A stretch of DNA of 63,547 bases, taken from the NCBI RefSeq assembly GCF_001668625.1, contig NZ_LZLJ01000079.1, forward strand, positions 1-63,547, written 5' to 3'. A program made the position numbers and the translations under genes. Shown piece by piece: positions 43,512 to 52,193 of this stretch (its first letter is position 1; each line of letters begins with the position of its first letter). The stretch is from Mycobacterium sp. 1274756.6 (GTDB taxonomy: Bacteria > Actinomycetota > Actinomycetes > Mycobacteriales > Mycobacteriaceae). Below the pieces are notes generated by a model. That model made no database searches. It was not told the DNA's origin and saw only the letters and a program-made list of their open reading frames with translations.

Positions 43512-45155
43512 GTGGCTCGCCAAGTGAGTACGCGAGGCCGTAAACCGAAGCCGGGCCGGATCGTGTTCGTCGGCTCGGGTCCTGGCGACCCGGGTCTGCT
43601 GACGATCCGCGCCAAAGCGGCGCTGGCACGCGCCGCCCTGGTGTTCACCGACCCCGACGTGCCCGAGCCGGTGCTGGCGCTGGTCGGCACCGAACTGCCG
43701 CCCGCCCCGATCGAGACGACCGAGGGCGACGACACCGAACAGACCTCCGGCCCGGACATCCGGCCCGCGCTGGGCGGACCCGCGGAGGTGGCCAAGACGC
43801 TGACCGCGGCGGCCCGCACCGGCGCCGACGTGGTCCGGCTGGTCGCCGGCGACCCGCTGGCGGTCGACTCGCTGGTCACCGAGGTGGGCGCGGTCGCGCG
43901 GACCAACCTCGTCTTCGAGATCATCCCCGGGCTCAACCCCACCAGCGCGGTGCCCACCTACGCCGGGTTGCCGCTGGGCTCCTCGCACACGGTCGCCGAC
44001 GTGCGCGGCGACGTGGACTGGGCGGCGCTGGCCGCCGCGCCGGGCCCGCTGATCCTGCAGGCCACCGCCTCGCACCTGCCCGAAGCCGCCAGCACGCTGA
44101 TCGAGTACGGGCTCACCGACTCGACCCCGTGCGTGGTCACCACCTCCGGCACGACCTGCGCACAGCGCTCGGTGGAATCCACCCTGCACGGCCTGACCGA
44201 GCAGACCGTGCTGGCCGGCACCGAGTTCGCCGAGCCGACGGCCAACGGCGCGGCGCAGCGCGGCCCGCTGGTGGTCACCATCGGCAAGACCGTCAACAAC
44301 CGCTCCAAGCTGAACTGGTGGGAGAGCCGCGCCCTGTACGGCTGGACCGTGCTGGTGCCGCGCACCAAGGACCAGGCCGGCGAGATGAGCGAGCGGCTCA
44401 TCACCTACGGGGCGCTGCCCATCGAGGTGCCCACTATCGCGGTGGAGCCGCCGCGCAGCCCGGCGCAGATGGAGCGTGCCGTGAAGGGCCTGGTCGACGG
44501 CCGCTACCAGTGGGTGGTGTTCACCTCCACCAACGCGGTGCGCGCGGTGTGGGAGAAGTTCCGCGAGTTCGGGCTCGACGCCCGCGCATTCTCGGGGGTG
44601 AACATCGCCTGCGTCGGGGAGGCCACCGCCGACCGTGTCCGCGCCTTCGGCATCACCCCGGAGCTGGTGCCCACCGGCGAGCAGTCCTCGCTGGGCCTGC
44701 TCGAGGAGTTCCCGCCCTACGACGACGTGCTCGACCCGGTGAACCGGGTGCTGCTGCCGCGCGCGGACATCGCCACCGAAACGCTCGCCGAGGGCCTGCG
44801 CGAACGCGGCTGGGAGATCGAGGACGTCACCGCCTACCGCACGGTGCGCGCGGCGCCGCCGCCGGCGGCCACCCGCGAGATGATCAAGACCGGCGGCTTC
44901 GACGCGGTCTGCTTCACCTCCAGCTCGACGGTGCGCAACCTGGTCGGCATCGCCGGCAAGCCGCACGCCCGCACGATCGTGAGCTGCATCGGCCCCAAGA
45001 CCGCCGAGACCGCCACCGAATTCGGGCTGCGTGTCGACGTGCGGCCGGAGACCGCCGCCACCGGCCCGCTGGTCGACGCGCTGGCCGAGCACGCCGCCCG
45101 GCTGCGCGCCGAGGGCGCGCTGCCGCCGCCGCGTAAGAAGAGCCGCAGGCGCTGA
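43512..45155 (+). CDS. hemD: bifunctional uroporphyrinogen-III C-methyltransferase-like / uroporphyrinogen-III synthase
   Basis: A 547-residue fusion. The N-terminal half (about residues 15-240) resembles SAM-dependent uroporphyrinogen methylases (VGSGPGDPGLLT, VVRLVAGDP), the C-terminal half (about 260-540) is HemD, which cyclises hydroxymethylbilane to uroporphyrinogen III. The fusion is normal in mycobacteria. GTG 43512 has GGAG six bases upstream; GTG 43524 is an alternative. The end is basic (KKSRRR). Confidence 0.94.
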   Translation: MARQVSTRGRKPKPGRIVFVGSGPGDPGLLTIRAKAALARAALVFTDPDVPEPVLALVGTELPPAPIETTEGDDTEQTSGPDIRPALGGPAEVAKTLTAAARTGADVVRLVAGDPLAVDSLVTEVGAVARTNLVFEIIPGLNPTSAVPTYAGLPLGSSHTVADVRGDVDWAALAAAPGPLILQATASHLPEAASTLIEYGLTDSTPCVVTTSGTTCAQRSVESTLHGLTEQTVLAGTEFAEPTANGAAQRGPLVVTIGKTVNNRSKLNWWESRALYGWTVLVPRTKDQAGEMSERLITYGALPIEVPTIAVEPPRSPAQMERAVKGLVDGRYQWVVFTSTNAVRAVWEKFREFGLDARAFSGVNIACVGEATADRVRAFGITPELVPTGEQSSLGLLEEFPPYDDVLDPVNRVLLPRADIATETLAEGLRERGWEIEDVTAYRTVRAAPPPAATREMIKTGGFDAVCFTSSSTVRNLVGIAGKPHARTIVSCIGPKTAETATEFGLRVDVRPETAATGPLVDALAEHAARLRAEGALPPPRKKSRRR

Positions 45156-45222
45156 CCGTGACCGCCGCGGTCAGCCCGGGCGAGGCGGGTCGCCACCCCG
45201 CCGGTGCGGCGGCGCTCGCGTC

Positions 45223-45277
45223 GACTCTGCGCTCACCACGCGAAAGTGCGAGTAACCTCCGTGCTCACCGCAGAGTC
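45223..45277. repeat. 9-bp inverted repeat between hemD and hemB
   Basis: GACTCTGCG (45223-45231) and CGCAGAGTC (45269-45277) enclose 37 bases that include TAACCT (45253-45258), a possible -10 for hemB. The structure could be a terminator/processing hairpin or an intergenic palindromic repeat. Nothing else is seen between the two genes. Confidence 0.45.
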
Positions 45278-45288
45278 AACGCGCACCG

Positions 45289-46272
45289 ATGAGCGGATAC
45301 CCGCGACAGCGTCCGCGTCGGCTGCGGTCCTCCGCGGCGCTACGCCGCCTGGTCAGCGAGACCTCGCTGCGGCCGCGCCAACTGGTGCTGCCGCTGTTCG
45401 TCGCCGACGGCATCGACGAGCCGACGCCGATCCCGTCGATGCCGGGGGTGATGCAACACACCCGCTCCTCGCTGCGGGCCGCGGCCGCTGACGCGGTGGA
45501 CGCCGGGGTGGGCGGGCTGATGCTGTTCGGGGTGCCGCGGGAGCAGGACAAGGACGCCACCGGATCGGTCGGCGCGGACCCCGGCGGCATCCTCAACGTC
45601 GCATTAGCGGATTTAGCCGCCGACCTCGGCGACGCCACCGTGTTGATGGCCGACACCTGCCTCGACGAGTTCACCGACCACGGCCACTGCGGGGTGCTCG
45701 ATGAGGCCGGCCGCGTCGACAACGACGCCACCTTGGCGCACTACGTGCGGCTTGCGGTGGCGCAGGCGAGCGCCGGCGCCCACGTCGTCTCCCCGAGCGG
45801 GATGATGGACGGGCAGGTCGGCGCGATCCGGGACGGCTTGGACGCCGCCGGTCATCCCGACACCGCGATCCTGGCCTACGCCGCCAAGTTCGCCTCGGCG
45901 TTCTACGGCCCGTTCCGCGACGCGGTGGGCTCCAGCCTGACCGGGGACCGGCACAGCTACCAGCAGGACCCCGCCAACGCCCGCGAGGCGCTGCGCGAGG
46001 TCGCCCTCGACATCGACGAGGGCGCGGACATGGTGATGGTCAAACCCGCGCTGGGCTACCTCGACGTGGTGGCCGCCGCGGCCGAGATCTCGGCGGTGCC
46101 GGTGGCCGCCTACCAGGTCTCCGGCGAGTACGCGATGATCAGCGCGGCCGCCGAACGGGGCTGGATCGACCGGCGCGCCGCCGCACTGGAGTCGCTGACC
46201 AGCATCCGGCGGGCCGGCGCCGACCTCATCCTGACCTACTGGGCCACCGAGGCCGCCCACTGGCTAGTCTGA
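45289..46272 (+). CDS. hemB: delta-aminolevulinic acid dehydratase (porphobilinogen synthase)
   Basis: Condenses two 5-aminolevulinate molecules to porphobilinogen. The Zn/Mg site region DTCLDEFTDHGHCG, Schiff-base lysine regions AYAAKFASAFYGPFR and VMVKPALGYLD, and the HVVSPSGMMDGQ motif are intact. Length is 327 residues, as in M. tuberculosis. The start ATG 45289 lacks a strong ribosome binding site. Confidence 0.96.
   Translation: MSGYPRQRPRRLRSSAALRRLVSETSLRPRQLVLPLFVADGIDEPTPIPSMPGVMQHTRSSLRAAAADAVDAGVGGLMLFGVPREQDKDATGSVGADPGGILNVALADLAADLGDATVLMADTCLDEFTDHGHCGVLDEAGRVDNDATLAHYVRLAVAQASAGAHVVSPSGMMDGQVGAIRDGLDAAGHPDTAILAYAAKFASAFYGPFRDAVGSSLTGDRHSYQQDPANAREALREVALDIDEGADMVMVKPALGYLDVVAAAAEISAVPVAAYQVSGEYAMISAAAERGWIDRRAAALESLTSIRRAGADLILTYWATEAAHWLV
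46265..46270 (+). promoter_or_regulatory. -10 box (TAGTCT) overlapping the hemB stop
   Basis: TAGTCT lies eight bases before ATG 46279 and fits TANNNT, so the next gene may have its own leaderless transcript starting within the end of hemB. Confidence 0.35.
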
Positions 46273-46278
46273 CCGGCG

Positions 46279-46845
46279 ATGGCATTCCAGCAGGCGGACG
46301 ACTCCGCCGAACCCGGTCCCGCCCCGCTGTTCGTCGAGAAGGGCGCCAGCTGGCTGTGGGTGCTGGCCGGGCCCGCCGCCGCCGTGGCGATGCTGATGAT
46401 CCAGGTCTCCAGCGGCAACGGCTACAACCCGCTGGTGCCGGTGACCTTCCTGATCGTTGTGAGCGCCTTCCTGGCGGTGCAGGTCAAAGCGGCCCGCATC
46501 CACACCGCGGTGGTGCTCACCGAGCAGACCCTGCGGCAGGGCACCGAGACCCTGCCGGTCGCCGACATCGTCGGCGTGTATCCGCCGGCGGAGAACTCGG
46601 TGCGCTCGGGCCGCAAGCTGGAGAAGTGGCAGACGGCGCGCGCGCTGGGGGAGCTGTCCGGGGTGCCGCGCGGGCGCACCGGGATCGGGCTGCGGCTCAC
46701 CGAACAGCGCAACGTGCAGGCGTGGGCGCGTAACCATCGCGGCCTGCGCGCGGCGCTGGTCGCCCTCAAACAGGAGTACACCGGGCCCGGCGTGACGCCC
46801 TACGGCGGCGAGGACCCCCACGACGAGACCGGGCCGCAGCTGTGA
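46279..46845 (+). CDS. membrane protein, two TM helices plus PH-like region (Rv0513-like)
   Basis: A 188-residue protein with two adjacent transmembrane helices (about residues 26-44 and 50-68) and a C-terminal cytoplasmic domain resembling DUF3093/bacterial PH-like domains (AVVLTEQTLRQGTETLPVADI). It matches Rv0513 by position after hemB. The function is unknown. The stop overlaps the next start (GTGA, 46842-46845). Confidence 0.82.
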   Translation: MAFQQADDSAEPGPAPLFVEKGASWLWVLAGPAAAVAMLMIQVSSGNGYNPLVPVTFLIVVSAFLAVQVKAARIHTAVVLTEQTLRQGTETLPVADIVGVYPPAENSVRSGRKLEKWQTARALGELSGVPRGRTGIGLRLTEQRNVQAWARNHRGLRAALVALKQEYTGPGVTPYGGEDPHDETGPQL

Positions 46846-47102
46846 GCGTGCGGGTCCGCGCGCTGATCGAACTGGCGATCGCGGCCGCGGTCCTGCTGGC
46901 CGCCGTGGCCGCCGCGACGCAGGTGTGCTCCACCGTCGAGGTGGCACCGGTGATGGACGGCGAGCCGGTCACCACCTCGGTGGTCTACCACCCGCCGCAG
47001 CTGTTGCTGACGTTGGTGCTGCTGACCGCAGCCGGGGTGCTCGCGGTTGTCGGGGCCGCCCGGTGGTGGCGGGGCCGCCCCGCGAGCGTCCATACCCCGT
47101 AG
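46842..47102 (+). CDS. small membrane protein (Rv0514-like)
   Basis: An 86-residue protein with two transmembrane helices (about residues 6-28 and 48-70) and a single cysteine in the external loop (VCSTVEVAPVMDG). GTG 46842 is coupled to the preceding gene. It matches Rv0514. Its last codons lie within the palindromic operator of the following ATPase gene. Confidence 0.8.
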   Translation: MSVRVRALIELAIAAAVLLAAVAAATQVCSTVEVAPVMDGEPVTTSVVYHPPQLLLTLVLLTAAGVLAVVGAARWWRGRPASVHTP

Positions 47103-47108
47103 GGTATG
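47091..47108. promoter_or_regulatory. copper-type palindromic operator CATACCC-N4-GGGTATG
   Basis: An 18-base element with perfect 7-bp arms, CATACCC (47091-47097) and GGGTATG (47102-47108). Such TACCC/GGGTA palindromes are recognised by CsoR/RicR copper sensors of mycobacteria. It lies immediately upstream of the -10 box at 47114 and would block RNA polymerase when the repressor is bound without copper. The regulator gene is not in the window. Confidence 0.7.
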
Positions 47109-47113
47109 CCGGG

Positions 47114-47119
47114 TAGGAT
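47114..47119 (+). promoter_or_regulatory. -10 box (TAGGAT) of leaderless P-ATPase transcript
   Basis: TAGGAT fits TANNNT and ends seven bases before ATG 47127, predicting a leaderless mRNA directly under the copper-type operator. It supports ATG 47127 rather than an in-frame ATG at 47106. Confidence 0.6.
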
Positions 47120-47126
47120 GGCGGGT

Positions 47127-49256
47127 ATGCAGACCACCGATCTGGACCTGCGGGGGATGACGTGCGCATCGTGCGCCGCCCGGGTCGAGCGCGGCCTCAA
47201 CCGGCTCGAGGGGGTGCGCGCCACCGTCAACCTCGCCATCGAACGCGCCCACGTCGACCACGACCCGAGCGTCTCGCCGGCCGACCTGATCCGGGCCGTG
47301 GAATCCGCCGGCTATCAGGCCGCGGTGGCCGGCGGCGACGACGGCGAGCACGACGAGCCCGACGTCCCCGCGGACCAGCTGCGGCCACGGCTGATCGGCT
47401 CGGCGGTGCTGGGCATCCCGGTCGTCGTGCTGTCGATGGTGATGGCCTGGCAGTTCCCCGGCTGGGACTGGCTCGCCTTCGCGCTGACCACCCCGGTGGT
47501 GTTCTGGGGCGGCTACCCGTTCCACAAGGCCGCGCTGGCCAACGCCCGCCACGGCGCCTCCACGATGGACACCCTGGTGTCGCTGGGCACCATCGCCGCC
47601 TACGTCTGGTCGGCGGTGGCGGTCATCGGCGGTGACGGCCACGTCTACTTCGAGGTGGCCGCCGCGGTCACGGTCTTCCTGCTGGCCGGCCGCTACGCCG
47701 AAGCGCGCGCCAAACGCACCGCCGGCGCGGCCCTGCGCGCCCTGCTGACCCTGGGCGCCAAGGACGCCGCGGTGCTTTGCGACGGCCCCGACGGGCGCCA
47801 GGAGGTGCGGATCCCCGTCGAGCAACTGCACGTCGACGACGTCATCGTCGTGCGCCCCGGCGAGCGGGTGGCCACCGACGGCGTCATCACCGACGGCACC
47901 TCGGCGCTGGACACCTCGGCGATGACCGGCGAATCGATGCCGGCCGACGTCGGCCCGGGCGACCAGGTGCTCGGCGGGGCGCTCAACACCTACGGCCGGC
48001 TGCTGGTGCGCGCCACCAAGGTCGGCGCCGACACCCAGCTGGCCCGGATGGCCAAACTGGTCACCGACGCGCAGAGCGGCAAGGCGTCGGTGCAGCGCCT
48101 CGCCGACCAGGTGTCGGCGGTGTTCGTGCCGGTGGTGCTGGTGATCGCCGCGGCGACACTGGCGGGCTGGCTGCTGGCGGGCGCGTCGGCCGCGGCGGCG
48201 TTCACCGCGGCGGTGGCCGTGCTGATCATCGCCTGCCCATGCGCGCTGGGATTGGCCACGCCGACCGCGATCCTGGTCGGAACCGGCCGCGGCGCACAAC
48301 TGGGCATCCTGATCAAGGACCCGCGGGTGCTGGAGAACGTCCGCCACATCGACACCGTCGTGCTGGACAAGACCGGAACCGTCACCACCGGGCAGATGGC
48401 GGTGGTGACGGTGACCGCCCACTCCGACGAGGACCGCGACGAGGTCCTGGCCCGCGCCGCCGCGGTGGAGACCGCGTCGGAGCACCCGGTCGCCGCCGCG
48501 ATCGTGGCCGCCGCTCGCGACCGCGGCCTGCCGCTGAGTGACCCGGCCGGCTTCGTCAACGACCCGGGCACCGGGGTCGCCGCCGACGTGGACGGGGTCC
48601 GGGTGAGCGTGTCGCGGGCCGGCTCGCTGGCCGGGGTGGACCTGCTGACCCCCGCCGCGCCGGGCACCACCGTCGAGGTGGCCTGGGACGGGTGGGCGCG
48701 CGGGACGATCACGCTGGCCGACACCGTCAAACCGGGCAGCGCCGCCGCCATCGCCGATCTCAAAACGATGGGCATCACCCCGGTGCTGCTCACCGGGGAC
48801 ACCGCCGCGGTGGCACGCCAGGTCGCCGCCGAGGTCGGCATCGACCCGGCGCACGTCATCGCCGGTGTGCTACCCACCGGCAAGGCCGACGCGGTCACCG
48901 CCCTGCAGGAGCGCGGCGCGAAGGTGGCGATGGTCGGCGACGGCGTCAACGACTCGGTGGCGCTGGCCACCGCCGACATCGGGATGGCGATGGGCACCGG
49001 CACCGACGCCGCCATCGAGGCCGGCGATCTGACCCTGGTCCGCGGTGACCTGGCCACCGTCCCCACCGCGCTGCGGCTCTCCGCGCGGACCCTGCGCGTC
49101 ATCAAGCAGAACCTGGTGTGGGCGTTCGGCTACAACGTCGCCGCGATCCCGTTGGCGGCGGCCGGGCTGCTCAACCCGATGATCGCCGGCGCGGCGATGG
49201 CGTTCTCCTCGGTGCTGGTGGTGCTCAACAGCCTGCGGCTGCGCCGGTTCGCCTGA
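47127..49256 (+). CDS. copper-translocating P1B-type ATPase
   Basis: A 709-residue heavy-metal P-type ATPase that exports Cu(I) from the cytosol. It has one N-terminal metal-binding domain (GMTCASC, Cys13 and Cys16), the actuator TGES, CPC in the sixth helix (IIACPCALG), phosphorylation site DKTGT, HP motif SEHPVAAAI, hinge GDGVNDS and the Cu(I) determinants YN and MAFSS in the last helices. It is of the CtpA/CtpB/CtpV class; I do not assign a letter. The palindromic operator upstream supports copper control. Confidence 0.94.
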   Translation: MQTTDLDLRGMTCASCAARVERGLNRLEGVRATVNLAIERAHVDHDPSVSPADLIRAVESAGYQAAVAGGDDGEHDEPDVPADQLRPRLIGSAVLGIPVVVLSMVMAWQFPGWDWLAFALTTPVVFWGGYPFHKAALANARHGASTMDTLVSLGTIAAYVWSAVAVIGGDGHVYFEVAAAVTVFLLAGRYAEARAKRTAGAALRALLTLGAKDAAVLCDGPDGRQEVRIPVEQLHVDDVIVVRPGERVATDGVITDGTSALDTSAMTGESMPADVGPGDQVLGGALNTYGRLLVRATKVGADTQLARMAKLVTDAQSGKASVQRLADQVSAVFVPVVLVIAAATLAGWLLAGASAAAAFTAAVAVLIIACPCALGLATPTAILVGTGRGAQLGILIKDPRVLENVRHIDTVVLDKTGTVTTGQMAVVTVTAHSDEDRDEVLARAAAVETASEHPVAAAIVAAARDRGLPLSDPAGFVNDPGTGVAADVDGVRVSVSRAGSLAGVDLLTPAAPGTTVEVAWDGWARGTITLADTVKPGSAAAIADLKTMGITPVLLTGDTAAVARQVAAEVGIDPAHVIAGVLPTGKADAVTALQERGAKVAMVGDGVNDSVALATADIGMAMGTGTDAAIEAGDLTLVRGDLATVPTALRLSARTLRVIKQNLVWAFGYNVAAIPLAAAGLLNPMIAGAAMAFSSVLVVLNSLRLRRFA

Positions 49257-49312
49257 CCCCACCGGGGGCGCGCGTAACCTGTGGTCACACCGGTCGACGG
49301 GAGAGGCGGCGC

Positions 49313-49639
49313 ATGAGCAGCATCGGACGGGGCCTGGCGAAAGCTTTCCTGGCGGCGACGCTGGTGTGCGCGCCGGCGCTGGCCTGGGCCGGCCGCGCCG
49401 GCGCCGACCCGGCGAACCCGGACCCGTTCAACCCCGGGGATTGCCTGGCCAACGCCAACGCCATCTGCAATCTCGGGCCGTACGGACCCAACAGCCCGTC
49501 GAACCCGGCCAACATCAACAGCCCGTTGAACCCGAACAACCCGAACAACATCAACAACCCGAACAATCCGGCCAGCCCGCTGAGCCCGCTGAACCCCGCC
49601 AACCCGCTGAGCCCGCTGAACCCGGCGAACCAGCACTAA
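49313..49639 (+). CDS. small exported Asn/Pro-rich repeat protein
   Basis: A 108-residue protein with a signal peptide (residues about 1-31, cleavage after GRAGA) and a mature chain of about 77 residues made largely of NP, NPN and PLSPLNPAN repeats. It contains two cysteines (DCLANANAICN) before the repeats. GGGAGAGG precedes ATG 49313; TAACCT at 49275 is a likely -10. It is likely secreted and unfolded; the function is unknown. Confidence 0.78.
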   Translation: MSSIGRGLAKAFLAATLVCAPALAWAGRAGADPANPDPFNPGDCLANANAICNLGPYGPNSPSNPANINSPLNPNNPNNINNPNNPASPLSPLNPANPLSPLNPANQH

Positions 49640-49655
49640 GCGCGGGATGTGCGGG

Positions 49656-50498
49656 CTACGAGCCCAGCCAGGACAGCTCGTCGGCCAGGTGTGCCCGCCA
49701 GAACGCGGCGTCGTGCCCGCCCGGGTAGAAGCCGCCTGCCGGGGGCGTATCGAGGTGGTTGACGAACTGCCGGCTGGCGACGTAGAAGCCGTCGCCGATC
49801 CCGCAGTCCACCCGCAGCGGGATCGACGACAGTTCGGGGCGCCCGAAAACGGTGTTCTCCCGCCAGTCCTCGATGCCGTCGAACGCCACCGCGGGCGCGC
49901 CCCAGTACGTCATGTACAGCGCCGGGCTGATCGCGCAGATCCCGGCGGTGCGCTCGGGGCCGAGTCGCGAACCCAGCAGCAGCGACCCGTAGCCGCCCAT
50001 CGACCAGCCCATGAACGCCACCCGCGTGGTGTCGATGCCCTTGCCGGCCAGCATCGGCAGCAGTTCGTCGAGGATCATCGCCCCGGAGTCCTCGCCGGAG
50101 GCCCGCCGGTGCCAGAAGCTGTTGCCGCCGTCGGCGGCGACCACCGCGAACGGGGAGGCCCCGTCGGCGACCACCTTGGCCAGCGCGTCCTCCACGCCCA
50201 GGCCCATCACGCCCGCGGCGTCGCTGTCCATGCCGTGCAGGGCGATCACCGCCCGCAACGGCCCGCTCTGGCCCGGCGGCCGGGCGATGATCCAGTTGGT
50301 CTGCTTGCCGCCGCGTGCGGCGGAGACGAACGACCCGGCCTCCCGGGTGGGCAGAATGCTGCCGGCGGCCGCCGGTTCCACCGGGGCCGCCCGGGGACGA
50401 GGCGGGCCGAGCAGGGCGCCCAGCGTCCACAGCCCGGCCGCGCTCGCGGTGGCTCGGACGCCCAGACGCAGCGCGGCACGACGGCTGAGCGGATCCAC
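49656..50498 (-). CDS. exported alpha/beta-hydrolase (esterase), Rv0519c-like
   Basis: A 280-residue esterase with a twin-arginine-like signal (SRRAALRLG, residues about 5-13, then a hydrophobic stretch) and an antigen 85/esterase D-type hydrolase domain. The nucleophile is the serine in GWSMGG (about residue 167); HGMDSD carries the oxyanion loop, GGHDAAFW the catalytic histidine near the C-terminus. It is convergent with the Asn/Pro-rich protein gene. It resembles Rv0519c; the substrate may be a cell-envelope lipid ester. Confidence 0.87.
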   Translation of the reverse strand: MDPLSRRAALRLGVRATASAAGLWTLGALLGPPRPRAAPVEPAAAGSILPTREAGSFVSAARGGKQTNWIIARPPGQSGPLRAVIALHGMDSDAAGVMGLGVEDALAKVVADGASPFAVVAADGGNSFWHRRASGEDSGAMILDELLPMLAGKGIDTTRVAFMGWSMGGYGSLLLGSRLGPERTAGICAISPALYMTYWGAPAVAFDGIEDWRENTVFGRPELSSIPLRVDCGIGDGFYVASRQFVNHLDTPPAGGFYPGGHDAAFWRAHLADELSWLGS

Positions 50499-50573
50499 CC
50501 CGGCATCGTCCCAACGGTCGACAACTTCCCCGCATCGGTCTCACAACGGCTCGATACCGGTACAAAAAACGAG

Positions 50574-50584
50574 ATGTGTAACAT
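50574..50584 (+). promoter_or_regulatory. -10 box with overlapping dyad (ATGT-gta-ACAT) before the MpaB-type gene
   Basis: TAACAT (50579-50584) fits TANNNT and lies eight bases before ATG 50593. It is embedded in the dyad ATGT-gta-ACAT, so a repressor bound here would cover the -10. The TetR gene at the end of the same unit (51449) is the natural candidate. Confidence 0.45.
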
Positions 50585-50592
50585 TGTTCGCC

Positions 50593-51471
50593 ATGACGGA
50601 GTTGACGCAGCAGGACACCGCCGACCTCGCGCCGGCCGAGCCGGCCGCCGACGCGTTGCCCCTCGGCCCGCAGTCGCTGGTCTGGCGCTACTTCGGTGAC
50701 AACCGGATGTTCCTGATCGGCCCCCGCCCCGGGGTGATGGAGAACATGCTGGCCGAACTCGGGCAGGGCGTGCTGGATCACTCGGTGTTCTTCTCCGACA
50801 CCGCCGCGCGGATCCGGCGCTCGCTTCCCCCGATCTTCACCACCGTCTACGGCACCGACGACGACAACCCCGGGCTGCAGGTGCGCGACTTCCACGTCAG
50901 CATCAAAGGCGAGATGCCCGACGGGAACCGGTACCACGCGCTGGACCCCGACACCTACTTCTGGGCGCACGCCACCTTCGTCGACCAGGTGCTGTATTTC
51001 GCCGACACCTTCGTCAAGCGGCTGACCCACGCCGAGAAAGAACAGATCTACCTCGAGTCCAAGACGTGGTACCGCCGCTACGGGGTCAGCGACCGGGTGA
51101 TGCCGGCCGACTACACCGCGTTCGAGGAGTATTGGGACCGCATGCTCAACGAGGTCCTGGTGGCGCACAAGACCGCCCGCTACGGCGTCGGCTATGTGAC
51201 CAAGGGCTTCCCCTGCCCCAAGGGGGTGAACCCGGCGCTGTGGCGGGTCGTCGCGCTGGTGTTCAACCCGGTCGCGGCGTTTCTGACCACGGGCGGTCTG
51301 CCGCCGCGCGCCCGGGAGCTGCTGGAACTGCCGTGGAGCGACCGGCAGGAGCGCCGTTATCAGCGGTTCGCCGCGTTCTGCCGATCCCGCCCGGTGAACT
51401 GGGTCTGGGGCCGGCTGCCGATGAAGGTGCGCTACAACACGTTCGCCCGTGTCGGCTTCGCCCGCGGCTGA
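50593..51471 (+). CDS. oxygenase MpaB-family protein (DUF2236)
   Basis: A 292-residue member of the MpaB/latex-clearing-protein-like family (DUF2236), proteins thought to bind haem through histidines and oxidatively cleave isoprenoid or lipid double bonds. Features: [18 protein letters not shown] near the N-terminus, [19 protein letters not shown] with the conserved histidine (about residue 126), and [10 protein letters not shown]. It is probably co-transcribed with the TetR gene, which starts inside its last codons. Confidence 0.88.
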   Translation: MTELTQQDTADLAPAEPAADALPLGPQSLVWRYFGDNRMFLIGPRPGVMENMLAELGQGVLDHSVFFSDTAARIRRSLPPIFTTVYGTDDDNPGLQVRDFHVSIKGEMPDGNRYHALDPDTYFWAHATFVDQVLYFADTFVKRLTHAEKEQIYLESKTWYRRYGVSDRVMPADYTAFEEYWDRMLNEVLVAHKTARYGVGYVTKGFPCPKGVNPALWRVVALVFNPVAAFLTTGGLPPRARELLELPWSDRQERRYQRFAAFCRSRPVNWVWGRLPMKVRYNTFARVGFARG

Positions 51472-52051
51472 CCGCACCAGGACGCTCATCCTGGACGCGG
51501 CCGTCGCCGAGTTCGAGCAGTACGGATTCGGCCGGGTGGCGCTCGACGACGTGGCGCGTCGCGCCGGCGTGAGCCGCACCACCATCTACCGGCGCTTCGC
51601 CAACCGCGACGAACTGGTCGCCGCGGTGATCGACCGGGAGAACGCGGTGCTGTTCGCCGAGATCGCCGACGAGCTGAAGAACGCCGGAGCTCAGACGAAC
51701 TACTACGTGGAGGCGTTCACCGCGGCGATTCTGCGGTTCCGGCGCCACCGCGTGCTCAACCGGATGATCGTCGACGACCCCGCGCTGGCCCTGGCGATGG
51801 CTCATCGGCATTACGGCGCATTCGTCGACCGGGTGGCCGCCGCCCTGCGGGTGATCTTCCCCGACGGTTTCGTCGAGCGGATCGGGGAGCAGGCGGTCAC
51901 CGAGCTGGCCGACGCGATCGCCCGCTACGCGATGGTGGCGCTGCTGCTGCCCAGCCTTGAGCCGTTGGAGACCGCCGAACAGATCCGCGCGTTTGCTTCT
52001 GCACAGTTTCTTCCCAGCTTGCCTGCGGTTTTGCGCTCAGCAGCGGTGTGA
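51449..52051 (+). CDS. TetR-family regulator next to the MpaB-type gene
   Basis: A 200-residue TetR protein with the helix-turn-helix at about residues 20-62 ([29 protein letters not shown]) and a helical ligand domain. GTG 51449 overlaps the MpaB-type gene by 23 bases. It probably represses its own operon through the dyad at 50574. Confidence 0.88.
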   Translation: MSASPAADRTRTLILDAAVAEFEQYGFGRVALDDVARRAGVSRTTIYRRFANRDELVAAVIDRENAVLFAEIADELKNAGAQTNYYVEAFTAAILRFRRHRVLNRMIVDDPALALAMAHRHYGAFVDRVAAALRVIFPDGFVERIGEQAVTELADAIARYAMVALLLPSLEPLETAEQIRAFASAQFLPSLPAVLRSAAV

Positions 52052-52103
52052 ACCGGCCCGCCAGCAATCACGGTTTTTATTTCGGACGCAGTGTCGCCCA
52101 GGC

Positions 52104-52109
52104 TATAGT
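52104..52109 (+). promoter_or_regulatory. -10 box (TATAGT) of the PPE gene
   Basis: TATAGT is a good TANNNT match about 85 bases before the PPE start. Unlike many genes here, this transcript would have a leader with a strong ribosome binding site (GGAGGGG). Confidence 0.45.
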
Positions 52110-52193
52110 CAGTGGTCACGCTGCAAGTCGGCGTTGTTTTTCGTCGAGAGCCGGCGAGTGGTCGCCGGCCTGCAGCTAACCGTTGGAGGGGAC

